This document shows, in pieces, positions 1 through 15,482 of a DNA stretch of 64,000 bases. Position numbers and translations under genes: made by a program. Location of the stretch: NCBI GenBank assembly GCA_030141605.1, contig JAQGDQ010000188.1:62001-126000 (forward strand). Reading direction: 5' to 3'. The notes beneath the pieces are model-generated. The model saw only the letters and a program-made list of their open reading frames with translations, did not search any database and had not been told where the DNA came from. Positions within the stretch are counted from its first letter, which is position 1. Each line of letters opens with the position of its first letter. This DNA is from Tubiluchus corallicola. Taxonomy: Eukaryota > Priapulida > Priapulimorpha > Priapulimorphida > Tubiluchidae.

Positions 1-3000
1 AACATTTTATCTTGGGGTAGGGTAACCACTGGCAAAGTAATGCTTTTTTTTGCTAGCAAGAAGCTGTGTGTGCGGATGGAATCTCTTCATAGTAAGACAA
101 GATTTTTTCATCCAGGATTCTAGGCATCTATAAGAAATAAGCTGAAGCTAAAATTTCGGAATTTCGCTATAATTTTCTTATCTCCATTTACTATAATAAT
201 ATTCACTATATTGATGGTTCCGGTGTTGTTGGGAATCCCGATCCCGAACATTTCGTCCCGAACACCTCGAACTCAATTTCCCAAACCCGAACTGCTAATC
301 TCGACCCGATCACCACACACTCTTCATGTGCAGCGACAAAAAGATTGCGATCAATTTATAATGACAGTTATCACAAGGAAAAACCCAAACACTAGTAATT
401 CTGAAAAAAAGTGTAGGGCTAAGACTTTGTCCGCGTATTCCTCAGTATATCTTTCGTGCGTATCAGGTTACAGTTCCGATGCACAGAATTACGCCTACAC
501 CGAGTTTAACCTTTATCAGGGATGCTTTTTGTGATAAGTTTTGATAGTATTATGTTCACTCTATAACAATTCAGAAATATTTCTGTTCTCCGTCACGATT
601 GGTGCTCATGCTTACAAAGTCTGTCACGCGCATTTATTGGTTTATAACAGCCTGAGTACTAGATTTCAGTGAATTAGCCTAAACTGCAGCTTAGGTTTGG
701 ACTTGAGATTGGATTAGCACAATTACCAATTTTCACACTTACCACTTGAGTTTTATTCCATTAATATCATGTTTTCTTTAAATAGGCCTACGTGCACAGT
801 TTGCTACGCTGCAAGCCAATAATGTTATTATTTTTATTGCACAATACTTGGTAAAAAAAAATAGCGTAGCCGTGGGACAGGCCTGTACAAATGCACACCA
901 AATTCCTCTTTTAAGAAGCGATTGCCCCTTGTCTTGAACAAGTACCAGTACCATTTGGGTCATAAATAAAGTTATACATAAGAACTTTTGACAAGTTAGG
1001 CAGTTAAACATAGCAATTCCTTGGTAAACTTATCAAATAAAAGTTAACTGTCTAATACTCGTATGTAAGCATTTGTATCTTAAGGCAAAATTGTTCCTGG
1101 CTCATCTGCAAGCTTTTCTGTGGCAGGAGCTAGTTCTTTCTACAGTATAGCATTTTAATACTGGGGTAAGGACTTAGACAAAATAAAGGTTAACCTAACT
1201 CACTATTGTATTTGTATGTTATAGGGCTTAATGATCAGGCGTTTGAGTGTCACTGTGCCTCCCAAAAGTCAGCTTTTGCTTTTCTTCTTTTTTCTCATAG
1301 ATGACTGCAACAACAACAACAGTAACACAACAACGTGATGTACAAGACCGAATGAATGTAAAATGTTAAACGAAATCGCTCGTAAGGCCAACGTATTCAA
1401 ACTTCAAAGCCATACGCGCACGAAATGCTAAAAGTTTAAGTTAAGAATAACAAAACCATCTGACTCCATTACACACAAGCAGTTTGGGAATGGTACACAA
1501 ATAGCTTCAGACTGATAGTGGCCATCCCTTTTCTTGTTCCAAATATAAAGAAAGGTCATAAATCCTAACGTGCTAAATTCTTGAGCTCACAAATTCCTAA
1601 GAAATTAAAACATGATTGGGTATGATTTCAATCAGTAATGCGTAAACACTTACTGAACTATTTAATTTCTGTATCATTAAATACAAGTATGATGTCCAAT
1701 GAATTTATTTTCTATTTAGTCTGATTTCTATTCCTTGGTCAGTTTGACAACTTACGATTACTGTATCTCTCACCACAGATTTATAGAATTATTTAAATCT
1801 GTACTAGTTGTTAAATCAATGTAGTACATATTGTAATTTTTGTTTTTATATAAAAGGTATTTTAAAAGTATATAAACTGTATAGACAAATTGTAGATTAA
1901 ACGAGCACATATAGAGAAAACTATGCGCTAGACCAATTAAACATAATGTTGCATTAACCTATGCATGTCTCCAGTAGCCTTAAAACTTAAGAGCCTTAAA
2001 ATATGTTAATTTACAGGTTCTCCGATGTGGCGCACATTTACTATGGGAACACTTATAAATGGGCACACATAAGATATTAAAAACAATAATGTGAATTAGC
2101 GCTTTACGACAAACGTAATTATTGAATTAATATATAATAAGTACTGAAAAGCACGTAAAACTACTTTCCCTAATTTTATATACCAATCGGAAGTTAATTT
2201 CAGTTTGCCAAGAAATAAATAAATGCATAAATAAATAAATAGTAGCCAATAGTTACTAAATTTTCTTAACAGATTCATTTCAGAGTAGCCATGTTTAGAG
2301 AGTTATAAGTGTAACACCTACTGCTTGTAAAAGTTAACGCTTAATGCACAGGTAACCAGAGCACAGGTTAGTTATTTAATTACCTAACTCTGAAGTCTAT
2401 AAAAGATATAGTCTGTCCGTGGTAACTACCATAAATGCTCTTTATAAGCAAATCATTTATCTACATTCTGACACACTGTTTAATATTATACTAACTACCG
2501 CAGTATCAACAGGTGTGGCACATAGCAAAGCACTTCTTTACAGTTTAAATGCAAAACTATCTGTTTTTTGTCTGTTTAATTATAACTATCTGTTTAATTA
2601 TAACTTACCGAATTTTCGTGTGCTGTACAAAGCTTTCATTCTTGGCTTCCAAACATCTCAATTTGAAGTTCGCAAGGTTTGTCGGGGCATCTCAACAGGT
2701 ACAAAGATAATCCTCTGATAACATGTAATTTAACATGACCTTTTCATGATACCTGTATAGTTTCACTTGCAAACAAGCTCATGAGAAGTTAAGGAACGGC
2801 GACCCAAACGCTTACTGTGAGGACTGTACTGCTGCGAGCTGCGAAGTTCGATCGAGTTGGCAGCACTAAGCAACGTATCACCGACTTACAGTTAACATGT
2901 GACCAAAGTTAGTAAGATCTACATTCTCTAGAAGTACATTTTTGAACCCCAGTAGCTAACATCTATACTATAATATCTAAAGTAAAGAAATTTTTATGAA

Positions 3001-6000
3001 GAATGAAGTAAAGAATTACTCACATGAAGTCATTCTACTTACTACCTCGGTAACAGGTTAAACTCGATTAGTTAATTATCTAATTAGGCCGGTAACTCTT
3101 GTGATTATTATTTCCGCAAGTCGTTATAAACGCGCTATCCACAACAAGTAACTACACATCGCTTATCACTGCACTGTCCAGTGCACTATCCACCACTTCA
3201 CGTTGTTTACCCCGAATGGCCTGCAAAGTAACAAATAGTTAAGTAGTATTTAGTGCCCGCATGGAGTAGGTTAATAATACTGGCTCTATATAGGTCTAAG
3301 TAAACCTGTAGATTTCTCATGACAAAAACGATTCTTGCCACTCATTACTGTTCATATGAAGCATTAAATGACATACCTGCATAAGACAGCGTAATGAATC
3401 TCTCTGAAACAAGAAGGTAACTAATAATTTATACGATAATACAAACCATCTGTATATAGACAGATCTAGACTAGCTGGTCCAATTAGTTCACCATCAACA
3501 GATGGCGCAACAAGGTTGGGTTTGTAAACTTCTTATTTTTTACAATACTTAAGATTGAAAACTAAGATAAAAATATTTTAAACAAAAAATAGCCTGTTTT
3601 TTAACAAATCGATTGTAAACAACTATCTAGACTTTGATAAAGCATAAGATCTATCTAGGAGTGTATAGTAGGTACAGTTCGGCACAGTGTAGCCAGAAGC
3701 CATTATTCAACGTCCTCGTCGTCCTGTTTCTAATGTCGAAAACGTTGGCTGAAGAATCAAGAATAATCTTTTACAGGTGAGCTACTGAACCGTCAGAAGT
3801 GTCTTTGCAACACTTATGTATGCACGCATCTTCCCTCCACGTGAAAAAGTCAGAGCTAGTACGACAGATGAAACTGTGCTCAGATGAATTTTCCCAGCGG
3901 TCACTCATCCAGTTATTTACTCAGGCGCGACAATGCCTAACTTCGCTGCTTAAAACATACTTTGCCTACTCAGCTATATTCATGGTCCTTAAATTCAAAC
4001 ATGTTTAAAATCTTGACTAAAGTGAGCTGAAGCTACTACACGGCTTGTCAAAAATTTTCATGCAGACAATTGAACATATCTTTATTCATGTAGTCTGTTA
4101 AAGTGGGAATTCACGAAATTGACAGCATATTAATTAACTGCGCAGAAAGATAATTAGGAAAATTTGCTATAGTAAAGTTACTGCATAATAGAATTATTAC
4201 ACGCAGAATTTTTGATATAAGGCACGATCTAACAATATTTGCGAACTCACAAAAATGAAATAAAAACATGCTCTCGTTTCTTCCAAAATCGTCTTCAAAT
4301 ATGCGCGTACTTCCCATTTTCATGGAGCATTACAGTATCTAATGAAGTTTTCGAATTTTATCATTCCGATTAGAACACAACTTGGACTTTTAAGCCTGCA
4401 AAAGATCGCCATTGTTTTAATTGTAATTGTAGTGAACATGGCACGTTTTCTCATATTATTTGATTACTGATTTAAAACAATCATTATCATCTTCGTAACT
4501 TTATTCCAACGTGGTCTGAAGTAGAAAATGTCATTTAACAACAATAAATCGCCATTAAGTACGTTAATACATTTTAACTTGAATTATTTTTTGGTAGTGG
4601 TTCATAGTAATTCCATTAAGTCACCATTGACAGTTTTAGAGGCCGTTTTGTGGGTATTTCACTGTGGTTTGATTCACATGTAGTATAGTTGCGAAGAATT
4701 ATTTAAAACACTCACTAAAACAAAACTTGATTTGTTTTTATCGGCTAATTGCTTGCAATATAGAGTAAATGCAAGAAAGTACAAACTTGTATTCACTTGT
4801 AGTAAGATTTTTTAAAAAAAGTTTGAGGCTACAAATACCTGTCTATCACTTAGCGCACACTGTCCTATAATGTCGTTACATCTGCTAAGGTACTAAATAG
4901 ACAAAATTATCAGAAATCTACTATTTAATTGCAGCAGATAAGCAAAGAATAGACGCTCTATCTGCTAGCCTATGCAACCGACACCAACTCACTCTTTATT
5001 CTGTGTACCAGCTCCATTCACTAAAAAAGTTTTGCTATAATTTATGTACTTACGTGTCGGTGGTGTCACCTATCGACAAAGTGTTGATTTAATTGTAGCT
5101 GTTGCAGCATTTTAGTGATTAATCTAAAATTCTAAATCAACAAAAACATTTGTACAACTTGTCATTAAAAAATTGTATCTTGCCGTCTGTACGTAAATAA
5201 ACATTAGAAAAATATTTGTTTACGTATAATTAGTTCATTATTGTATTGTCTGCTACCTCTGCTTTAGCTTGTTTGTTAAAATTCTACAAGTTATAAAACA
5301 TTCTTCAAATTCTAAATTGTTTATCTAAATTAGATTGTACCACCTTTCTTTGTTATTATGGATTGTATATTGCATTCAATCAGAACATAGGTTTATTTGG
5401 TGTGTTGCCGTAATAGGACAAAACGTCAACTACAGCAATTTCGCGGGGGTGGCGGGGGCGACTAAAGATTCTTATTTTTCAAAATAGAGATGTGAGAAAT
5501 ACGCGATGTGATTTCATGACAACCGGTGTGTGGGTGGCTTCTATCGTAACTGAAAAGCTACTTTCTTTAGTAAAATAATAAGAAAAAGTAATTATTCAAA
5601 TGGCAGGGCTAGTTCTCGAAATCAGGCCAGTATTCTGTAACACTCAGTGAAAGCACTTAAAGTACTACTGCAGTGAGCACTGAGCAGCCAACACCTTTAT
5701 AAATAGTTTCCGGGTCTGTATATAGTCGTTACGAAATTTTCGAACTTCACTTTGCCTTTAAGCAACAAGACCGGTTTAAGAGCGAGATGGAGGAAGAGAA
5801 GGTACTCGTCGCGAAACTTGCAAGTCTAATAACACCGTAAGGCATGTAGCTTCAGTTATCTGTGAGTTTAAAAATGGTCATCGAACTTTGCACGGGCGCA
5901 CGGCAAAAGGCGTGGCCGGTGGCTAAAGTGCGTTTTTTTCTAGTTTAGGCCTAATCTGTGCACATTCTTACAAAGGTCAATTTTCTCACGCCTTGGTCAG

Positions 6001-7537
6001 AAGGAACTTAGTGTGGGGCAGGTAAATGAAATTAAAAAAGTATTTGCATCTGCTCAATGTATTCACAAAATTAATGATCCTAATTCTGTGAAACGAGCTT
6101 ATTAATCCCTAGTTTTACAACATGTGAACTCTACAACCTCAACCGCACTGCTATAACCTCAATAGTTTCTCCAATCAGGAAAGATTTTTGAAAACCTTAA
6201 ACAATTAATCATAACCAAGCTAGAATAAAATTTACATGTTGCCTTAAAAATGAAAAAAATACTTGCTCTTCCTCAATATTTAGTTGCATTCAAATACGCC
6301 TGAAACAATTTTTTATTTTGAAAATGGTGCCTCTACTTTTGATTTACCCTTGTTTTGTGCTCAAATAACAGTATTTAGGTAAGAAATTGTTCCCACATGA
6401 CTCACAACGATGTCTACCACTAGTAGTTTTCAAAGTGCAGTGTAACATTCAATGATCGTAGTTGGGTGACTGACTCTCAAAATTATTTACACGGCTGCCA
6501 TGCTAAAACCACTGACTCTAAAAGTTTTAACTGTTTGCTTAAACATTAGAAGCTACTGTCAGTTAATGAGTTATAATTTACTTATTTGCACATTTGTAAA
6601 TGCAGGGGTTAATGTGTTAGTCAAGTGTTACTTTTCCCAAGCATAAACAGTTTCGGGCCAGTGACCAACGCCTTTCAAAGCGCCCATTGTTAAGACTTAG
6701 TCTTAAACTTCAATTACCTTCTATTATTTTAAGTAACCTGTTCTTGCGAAATAAAGTGATCACATCAGCTGTATTAGCAATTACTACCAATTTAGCTGTA
6801 CAAATTTCACGTCACTTGCACAGAGTGGGTTGGAGCTAATTTAGGTGTAAGACAGCAGCTAACGGGTGAGATATATAGCCGAGTAGTCAAGAGGTTTGGT
6901 TAACAACCATGTTTAAGCAACGCTGGGCCTGGTGGTAAATGAATAAGTGACAGCTAGGGAGAAATGGCCGTTTATCTTCATCGAGGACGAGGGGAATGTA
7001 TGTGGCCAAAAGCATCTCAACCAGTTTAGTGTCTCGTCTTAAATTAGATACCGGTGTTGCCACAAGCACAACAACACAACAGTTGAGCAACGCTTGCAAA
7101 CCGCGTAACGGTACAGAAAGTGTCTCGTTAGTTGATATGTTCGTTCAACATGATTTACTAGTTACCCAGTTATGAATGACAATATGTTCTGTGTAATACT
7201 TTACTGAATTGGAAAACTAGGGTGAATGTTTATAACAGGTCTCGTCCACAACGTAGCAACAAATGACATTCCCCACTGTGATGACACCTCAGTCTTGGCG
7301 ATATGCACTGTATAGCTAGTGTATGCGTAACATGTACTTTAGAAAACCAGTTATGTGATTACCCACGCTTGAGAGCGTCAGTAAGCAGCCCAACACCCGG
7401 ACATGTTGAATTCGTCCGCAGGGTAGCAGTATAGTGAATGAATTCCAATTTGCTGAACTTTCAGAAGAATGAGGTGTTGATTTCTCAGGTGAAAATTTTC
7501 CGTTCTTTTTAAAAAAACTTATAAAACTACAGACAAC
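1..7537. other. Intergenic region upstream of claudin-like gene, no gene recognised
   Basis: AT-rich sequence with only short open frames that lack recognisable domains or convincing splice structure. A short tandem duplication of a CTGTTTAATTATAACT unit lies near 2571-2606. A TATAAATAG string sits at 5698-5706, followed after about 80 bases by a 17-codon frame (ATG at about 5788), but nothing supports a gene there. The last ~150 bases before 7538 probably contain the 5' UTR of the downstream gene. No repeat family, tRNA or domain was recognised elsewhere here. Confidence 0.5.
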
Positions 7538-7901
7538 ATGTGTAAGAGCAATACGTGCGCGACCGTTATGCTGGCTTTTGCCACCATCTTTCTTCTTGCT
7601 GGAGTTATTATTGTTGGATTGGGATTTGCTACTGATAATTGGTTAATCTTCACTGTAGACAGAAATTCTGTAATTAACGCGTATCTTGCCACCGAGCCAT
7701 CTCTAGATCGCGATCAACTCTCTGCTATCTTGGCAAGATACGCAGAAGACGGTGGTTCGGAACTAACGCCCAGTGCTTTGTTAAACGAGCTTGGGCAAAA
7801 TGAGAACTTATATGGATGGGCGGTGTACGAGCAATATGTTAACAGAACTCGTGGTCTTTGGCATGTATGCTTTCCCGACTTGATTCCATATCTACCTTAC
7901 G
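7538..7901 (+). CDS. Claudin-like gene, coding exon 1
   Basis: ATG in the context gacaacATG; encodes TM1 and most of the first extracellular loop, including W35, NRT glycosylation sequon, and GLWHVC. Donor G|GTAAGT, ends in phase 1. Confidence 0.85.
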
Positions 7902-10900
7902 GTAAGTAATTGATATACAATTTGTGGATACGTATTCGTGTTATGAAACCAAAAGCATAACGTCTCGTTGTTCTAGAATCCTGGGATCTAGAATCTAGAA
8001 TAGATTGTACTGTACTGTACTGTACTGTACTGTACTGTACTATACTATACTATACTATACTATACTATACTATACTATACTATACTATACTATACTATAC
8101 TATACTATACTATACTATACTATACTATACTATACCATACTATACTATACTACACTATAAGATACCATACCATATTATACCACACTACACTATACTACAC
8201 TGTACTATACTACACTATACTATACTTTACGTTGATAACATTGGTAATTTAGTTGTAAAGATCTCTCCTATATTAATATTAATAAATATTAAATATCATA
8301 TAATGTCATTTTTCATCAATAGACCGTTTGTATTCACAAACATTAGTGTATTTCACTACTTGATTATGAGAAGTAAAGTTTTTATCAGAAAATCATACAT
8401 AACTTCACATTATGACAAAAAAACATCTCAGAAAAATATTGAACATTAGCCGCGCCCATTAATGGCACTGTATAATGTTGATACGTTTCCAGGGTCAACA
8501 CTTTTCGCCCACAATGATTCAAATATTTTTGGGAGCCATAAAATTCTGGCCTTTAGGTCAGTATATGACATTGTGCATGAGTATTTCCCTATTGTTTTGC
8601 CTAGGGCAAATATTGCCTGATACTTGCTGAGGGGGAAAGAAGAAATATGTTGTAATCAGGTATTTGGCTTTTATTATAGCTGTAGCAGCAATCACTGTAG
8701 CAATAAAATGATCTAATGCCAAAAAAAGAAAAATTTGAACTTGCTGTGTCTATGGCTATAGTTGTTTCTTTGGTTTTTTATTCCCATAAGACATAAATCA
8801 GATATTAAAGCAGATAGGGTTTTGAAAGTGAGTTTAACCAAACTGATCAAACAGTGAACGGAGCTCATTAATTCACTCAATTGTGCACTCAAATGAAAAA
8901 AACTGGAAAAAATTACGAAATGTCTTAAATTTTTGCAACCAAACCCATGAAAATTTTGTCATTTCATAGACACACATCTGTTTTGAAAGGTAAGCCGGCT
9001 TGTATAGTGTTTAAAAGTGAGGCAAGCAGTTAGAAGCCTGGTAAATTTTACTGGAATATCATTTAAAATCGCCAAAGAAAAATAAATTTTATTTTAATTA
9101 GTATTGATATGCAGTCGAACAATGCGCTTTTACGAAATTTCCACCTACGCGGAATATACTTTAACGTTTAATTAATTGTTCCATTTTTCCAAAAAATTAA
9201 TGGGTCTCTTTCATGTTTAATTATATGAAACTGCCATACGTATATAGAACACAGAGAGGGGTCATGAAGTGTAGTCACTGGCATTTATTCTCTCCGCTAT
9301 ACTGCGTGCTCGTTCAAGGGTAATTTTCTTAATTACATATAAGCTTACGTTTCCTTATAAATTTAGGTTAAATTTCGTTAAGGTTAAAGAAATTCAAAGT
9401 AGAAAAGGGGTTAGTGTTGTGATGCAGAACAGAAAACATTGTCCATTGTCCAAGTTTGTCGTCCCCAATAAAACATCTCGCATGTATAAAAACCAAGTAT
9501 TGTTTATTTTGCATTACAATAGTGAAGGTAAATTGGCCGTTATTGGATTAATTACCATAATGTCTTACTAGAAAAGTATACACTAAACTTGTTGCTCACT
9601 TAGCTACAAACAGGGATACGTTAACGTGGATTTATTTTCCTATATAATCATATTATCCTATTTTACTATATAATCATATTTCCTCATTCATCATCAATAA
9701 CCATGTACACTAAAAGCCCCTTAAATATTTCTTTAATTAAGAGAATGTCTGATCTTCTATATAGTGCTGTATACAATCGATCTATTTAGAAAACGCGTCC
9801 CTGGAACATCAACATTGTACAAATTATGATAAACACAATTCTTCTTTTCATAAAAAATGTGTATTTGTTTATTTTGTTTTAATACACGTCTCATTTGTAT
9901 GTAAATATTTACTATAATTGTCCGTTACTCAGTGCTCGAAATCAATTACTGTTCCAGTTTGGGTTAAGATTGCTTAATTATCTTAGTTAAACAAATTACA
10001 AATGCCGTCCTTCAATCAGTAATCCTCTCTCAGCAGTTTATACAGTTTACGTTCTTAGCTTTTTTTCATTTTCAGTATAATTGTACATGTACCTACCATA
10101 TGATGATGCTATTAACAATATTTGTGTTAACACTTTGTATTTTTCATTTCGCGATGAAACTATTATATTTATAATTTTAGGCCTGCCAGTTAATTTTACT
10201 ATGTATATTAGTGTAGAATGCTGCAGCAAATTGTGTTATTTAATTTTTATAAGTGAGGTGAGATAATAAAATGATGATGGTTCATAGCAATTGCGAACAG
10301 GTTTCTTACAAAGGGATTAAAATTTTGGAGTTCATCGAGCTACATAGTTCAATAGACCTATGTATAAATACGGTACATGCTCATCAGGCGTGGAACCGAT
10401 ACTGTTAATTATCATGTCATAATGTAATTATGATGAAAAAATTCCCATTCCTTGCGCGTGCAAATATTGTTTGGGTTTTTAATCTGAAGCGTTACTGATG
10501 TAAATGATATTTTCGGATTACGAAAAATCTGAACTTGATCAAGTAGAATAAAAGAAAACCCAAAAAGTCACTTAGATTGTGATATGATGATCATGAATAT
10601 TCAAGATGTCCAGCAGCATTACGCTCCGTAGTACTACTGCAAATAAGTACATTATATAGGCTCATGTGATGGTAAAATTTTAAGTGATAGTCTTATTGTT
10701 TCGCCGTTATATTTCAAAACGAAATTCGAAAGTTGCAGTGTTAAGCATCAAAACGAAGTTTAAAATATACTGTGTTTTTATTGCAGGCGAAATTATGAAG
10801 ACACCTTTAGATACGTTATGTCGAAAAATACAGTTCACAAACGAGGAAGATTACAACACAGATGAATCTACAAGAATACGTAAGTGCAGTGCGTCACTAT

Positions 10901-13900
10901 AATGTCCCAATATTTACATGTAGACTCGTAATGTGAAATCAGAATGTGATTTCAAAATGTGAAATTTTTGGCAATAACTGGTGTCTTCTCGCTGTTAAAA
11001 GTAGGAGATGTCATAACTTTTGCAACTAAGAAATTGAAAATCGCTGCACAAGGATTGAGTGGAAAATAGAAAGGAAAAAGGAAATTCCAAAAGAATGAAC
11101 GGAGGAGGTTAGAGAAAGGGTTAAGAAAGAGAAACGGAGAGCAAATAAGACAATTGCGGGATCTATAAGTCACAGGGTCATCGTATTGTCAGAATCTCTA
11201 CGTAGTAGTGTAACTATGTACTGTGTCATAATATTAATATTCAAATTTTTGCTCCAAAAGAAGGATGAAAGATCTGTAACAGTCAGTCCATTACACAAAC
11301 CTTCATATTGTCCGAAATAAAATTAATCCACGTGATTAAGTATATATTTGAAAAAAATGACTAGTTTTAGGTAAAATTGAACCAGTTTAATTGCTAGAAT
11401 CCATTCATCAAACATCTTCAGTAGCATACTGTACATGTTCATATTATGTATGCTTGTCCTTATAATCTGAAGCAATGAGCAATAATATTGTCATTTGACT
11501 GGTTGCTTCCTGTATATAAAATTAGCAGCGTGTAATAGAAGGAAATTTGTCTCTTGTCGTTCTATAGGTCACAACTGTGAAATCATCATGCAATTATTTG
11601 CGTTAAAATGATGATAAGTGTTCATTTCAACATGATTCAATACAGGCTTTAATGCGAAAATTGAATAATAATTGATACGTTTATAAATAATAAACTGACA
11701 GGTTGACCCCGAAACGCATAGTCAGACCTTGAAACTACGGCTTTGATCCTAAATTAGTACCTGCTGGTTAAATTATTAGTAATTGTTGCTTATCCCAAAT
11801 GTTGTTTGTATATCACTAGGTGATCAAGATTGCAGCAAGTCTAACATCCTAATACTAACAATAGATTAAAATAAATTCTTTAACTGACTTAATGATTACG
11901 ATGGCTTTGCAATGTTATAGTTCACATCGTTCAGTAATTATTTACTGTCTCTTTCATACGTAGCCTAATCACTGAGTTGCAGATGATTAGCTGCAAGGCA
12001 ACACATATAATTACTTTGAATACTTTCTTGTACAAGATTTTCCCCAGACATTTACGATTATACTGCACCTTAACAGCTTACAGGTTCACTAAAAATGTTA
12101 AAGTCATGACCTATGAAGAAATGTCGCGTGAAGAGAGAGCACGTTAAAAAATTAACATAAACACAGACCTTGCGCATGATTGTAAAGTCAGGAATGCATG
12201 TCGTTTTACTCTTGTGAAAAGCAACTGCCCAAGGCGATTCCACGATAGTGACCAAAAATTAGAGATAAATCTTCCAGTACCGGGATGCAAAAACGTGGCA
12301 AAAACATAATGAAAATAATTATTACGCGCAAGAATTCGTCTATAGATTTAGGGTTTCTGCACCATAACAATGCCTATGTTTAGGCACAAAGTAGAAGCAA
12401 GAGAACTGTCGAAGAAATATCTCAGTTATATGGCCAGGAATTAAAGATAGCAATCGAGTAACCCAAAAAAAAACGTTTTTTTCGTTTGATACTTTCACTG
12501 GTGATTTTGCATTTGTTAGTACTCGGTTCTTGCCTATCGGCGGCGGAAGATCCGAAAATCTTGATGTTATTATTCTACCACAGCTAAAAAGTAAAAATAT
12601 GTGTTAAAAATGTCGGAGGTGTGCTTGATGCTGGCGCAAGACAATATGACGTTAGTATCAAATGCCAATGTTGTTTAAATTGTTTTCTTACAAGAATTCC
12701 CAAAATCGCTTAGTTGGAGAATGCTACAATTATCATACGTTAAATTTTTAATGCTGCAATTATAGTCTTTATATAGATAATGTTCCCGAGTTACACTGTT
12801 GATAATTTCATCTTGATTTGTTTTAAAATGTGCAACGAAACAGTTTCCGTTGGCGACCCAAAATTATTTCTGAACAGCGAGGGGGACTCAATAATCACTT
12901 GGTTTTTCAACTTGCAGAGGCGTATTTAATCACCAGACTTGGGCAAATTTTGAAAAAATCCAACGTCTTAAAATTAATATCCATTTTATTAATCTTGTCC
13001 ATGTTGTGAGCCAAACAAATTCTATTTGTGTTCATTTTGCGTAGATAATAGATAATGGACAATTTCTTAGATAATACCTGTTGGTTTCTTTTCAGATTTG
13101 CTTCGCTTGACTCTTGGCTTGTTTGCCGCTGGTTTCTTCCTCTTTCTTGTGGCCTTTCTTACCGGAATGGTTGGATGCTTCAAACGCTCTTCTGGCTTCA
13201 CGTCTTCAACTGGAACTTTGGTTATGTTTGCAGGTAAAAATTTAAATGCAAAGATATTAAAGATTAATACAGGGTAATGATTTGTTGCCAAATAAATCCT
13301 TTTAGGGGTCAGATACAATAAAATTCAAATTTATGCCCTCTGTAAAATGGTTTCATTGATTTGTTACCTTAATGTGTTGGGTGTTGGTTTGTAACTATAA
13401 TGTGAAACTCATTAAAATACATGTTTTATTAGGCAAGTCTTGCCTATTACGTGAACACCTAATAAACACTTATATTGTATTTGTTAAGTGATTTCAAATA
13501 CTTCATTGCATTGCCTTAGAAAAAGACCGAATCAAGATATTGCGCTTTTATTTTTGCTGCTTTTATTTTTTTTGCACGTTGTTCGTTGCGCTGATTTCTT
13601 TAACGCAATTCTGTCAAGAAAAATAGCATTAATAACGGACAGCTTATATAGAATTCATACACACTTAAATGGAAAGCTAACATTTTATCACGCCATATTG
13701 GAAAACTGATATTTTATAAGCAACAATTTAATATACGCCTCGTAATCTTAACTGGACCAGATACAGCGCCTTAACAGTTAGGGTACGTGGTAACGGCTCG
13801 AGTTATGCCCTGAAATTTCATGAAGCATTGCACTTTTTCTTGTATTTCATGAAGCATTACACTTTTTCTTGTATTTCAATGATGACTGTTCTGTATCTCA

Positions 13901-15432
13901 GTTATTTTTCCGCATTCTGAATCGTTTCACTTGTATAATTTTCCATTTTATTTGAACAGCATTGTTCTGTGCTGCTGGTATAGCTGTGTTTCACGGTTAC
14001 GTTTATATGGAAGAACAAGAGCACGTTGATGATGATGAAGAAAATGGAAACCAAATTTTGCGTCCGAGATTTGGATATAAGAAAACATGGAGTCTGGTAC
14101 GTCCAACTGTTTCAACTTATTTTTTTCTGTGTAACATTAGTAACAAAAGAGTTACGCAAGAAAAACTTTGATGCAAATTATTTGTAAGTAGCTCACAGAG
14201 TTATTATTATATTGCTTGTGCTCGGCTACTGAAATTAAACAGTGCCAAGCCTGAAGAATGAAAAACCGCCAGGAAAACTGCTTCTGTACAGTTTATAATG
14301 GCACACTGTTTCTGCCCTTTTTACTTGCTGGTGGAGGGTGTTAATCTAAGCGTGGCTGACACCTCTGGCGCGTAAGTGTCTCATTCTAGTCCTGTAACAA
14401 ATATTAGTATCAGAAATAGGGCCTCCCTTCAAATGCCGAACTGTCAAAGAAATATTATATATAAACGGTGCTTAGGCGGTATGGACAGGGTGCTATTATC
14501 TTTCTTCTTCAGAATTTTCGAACATAAAAACGTCAATCTTTTTTTGGTTTATTGGTAAAAGGCGTTAATGTTTTTTGCAACGTTTAAGAAGACATGAAAG
14601 ATAATTCTGAGCAACTCTCAATGTTTTAATAAAGAGAAATGTGATACAAATTTATGTACCTGTGGACCTGGCGATAATAGTATCTACCACTAGACAAACT
14701 AGGCAGTTGCTTAGGGCGTCAAATTTGCTCGCGCGGGGGGATTCTAGAAGTAGTTCTTTAATTTTTAAGTTTGTCATAAATAATGATGTAGTAAGATACG
14801 CAATTGCTTAGGTGCACTAATTAAATGAAACGAATCCCCCCGCACTATTTTCATTATAAAAAATATGATTCATCCACGATAACATGGAGCTGTCTTCCTG
14901 CAACAAACCTTTCGCTTTACCTGGCTTTCATAGATTTACGACATTTCAGGCAGACACTACTGACGCGTTAACCTATTTTTGTTCATGATTTCTATTGTAT
15001 GCAAGTATGCTTTGAGCAGTTGAGCAGTTTCTTGCAACAGCATTTATCTAATTCTGGCACATGAAGTTATCAGAAATCGAAGCCTTCAACCTCTAAGAAT
15101 TATTGAAGGAAACGAGCGTAAAAAAGCTGGTGGACATTCAATTATTTGCACAGCAAAAGATTCGCTAATACCAGAGCTATAACTGTGAAGATCATGAATA
15201 AACAACTTCAAATTCAAATTCAATAAACACCAAGCTATACGACACTTAATTAATACCGTATAATAAATATATATATATATAAGCCTAACACTCGGGTACC
15301 ATTATAGTATAAAAAAATTCAATTTTAAGGGTGTGGACCGTGGAGAAAACGATATCATATCAAACATGTATTGTATAATGCACCACAAGCAGTCACTAAG
15401 CCGCATTTCATATAACAGCCCTTGTAACAATG

Positions 15433-15482
<50 letters not shown>

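Noticed and set aside
211-534. 107-codon frame rich in Pro/Ser/Arg near the window start
   Set aside because: Begins at a non-ATG codon, comes from a CCCGA-rich local repeat, with no domain recognised.
5698-5840. TATAAATAG followed by a short ATG frame (MEEEKVLVAK...)
   Set aside because: Only 17 codons and no supporting downstream exons; a TATA-like string is expected by chance in AT-rich DNA.
7997-8230. CRISPR-like or telomere-like repeat array
   Set aside because: Contiguous 5-bp tandem units without spacers, a plain microsatellite in a eukaryotic intron.
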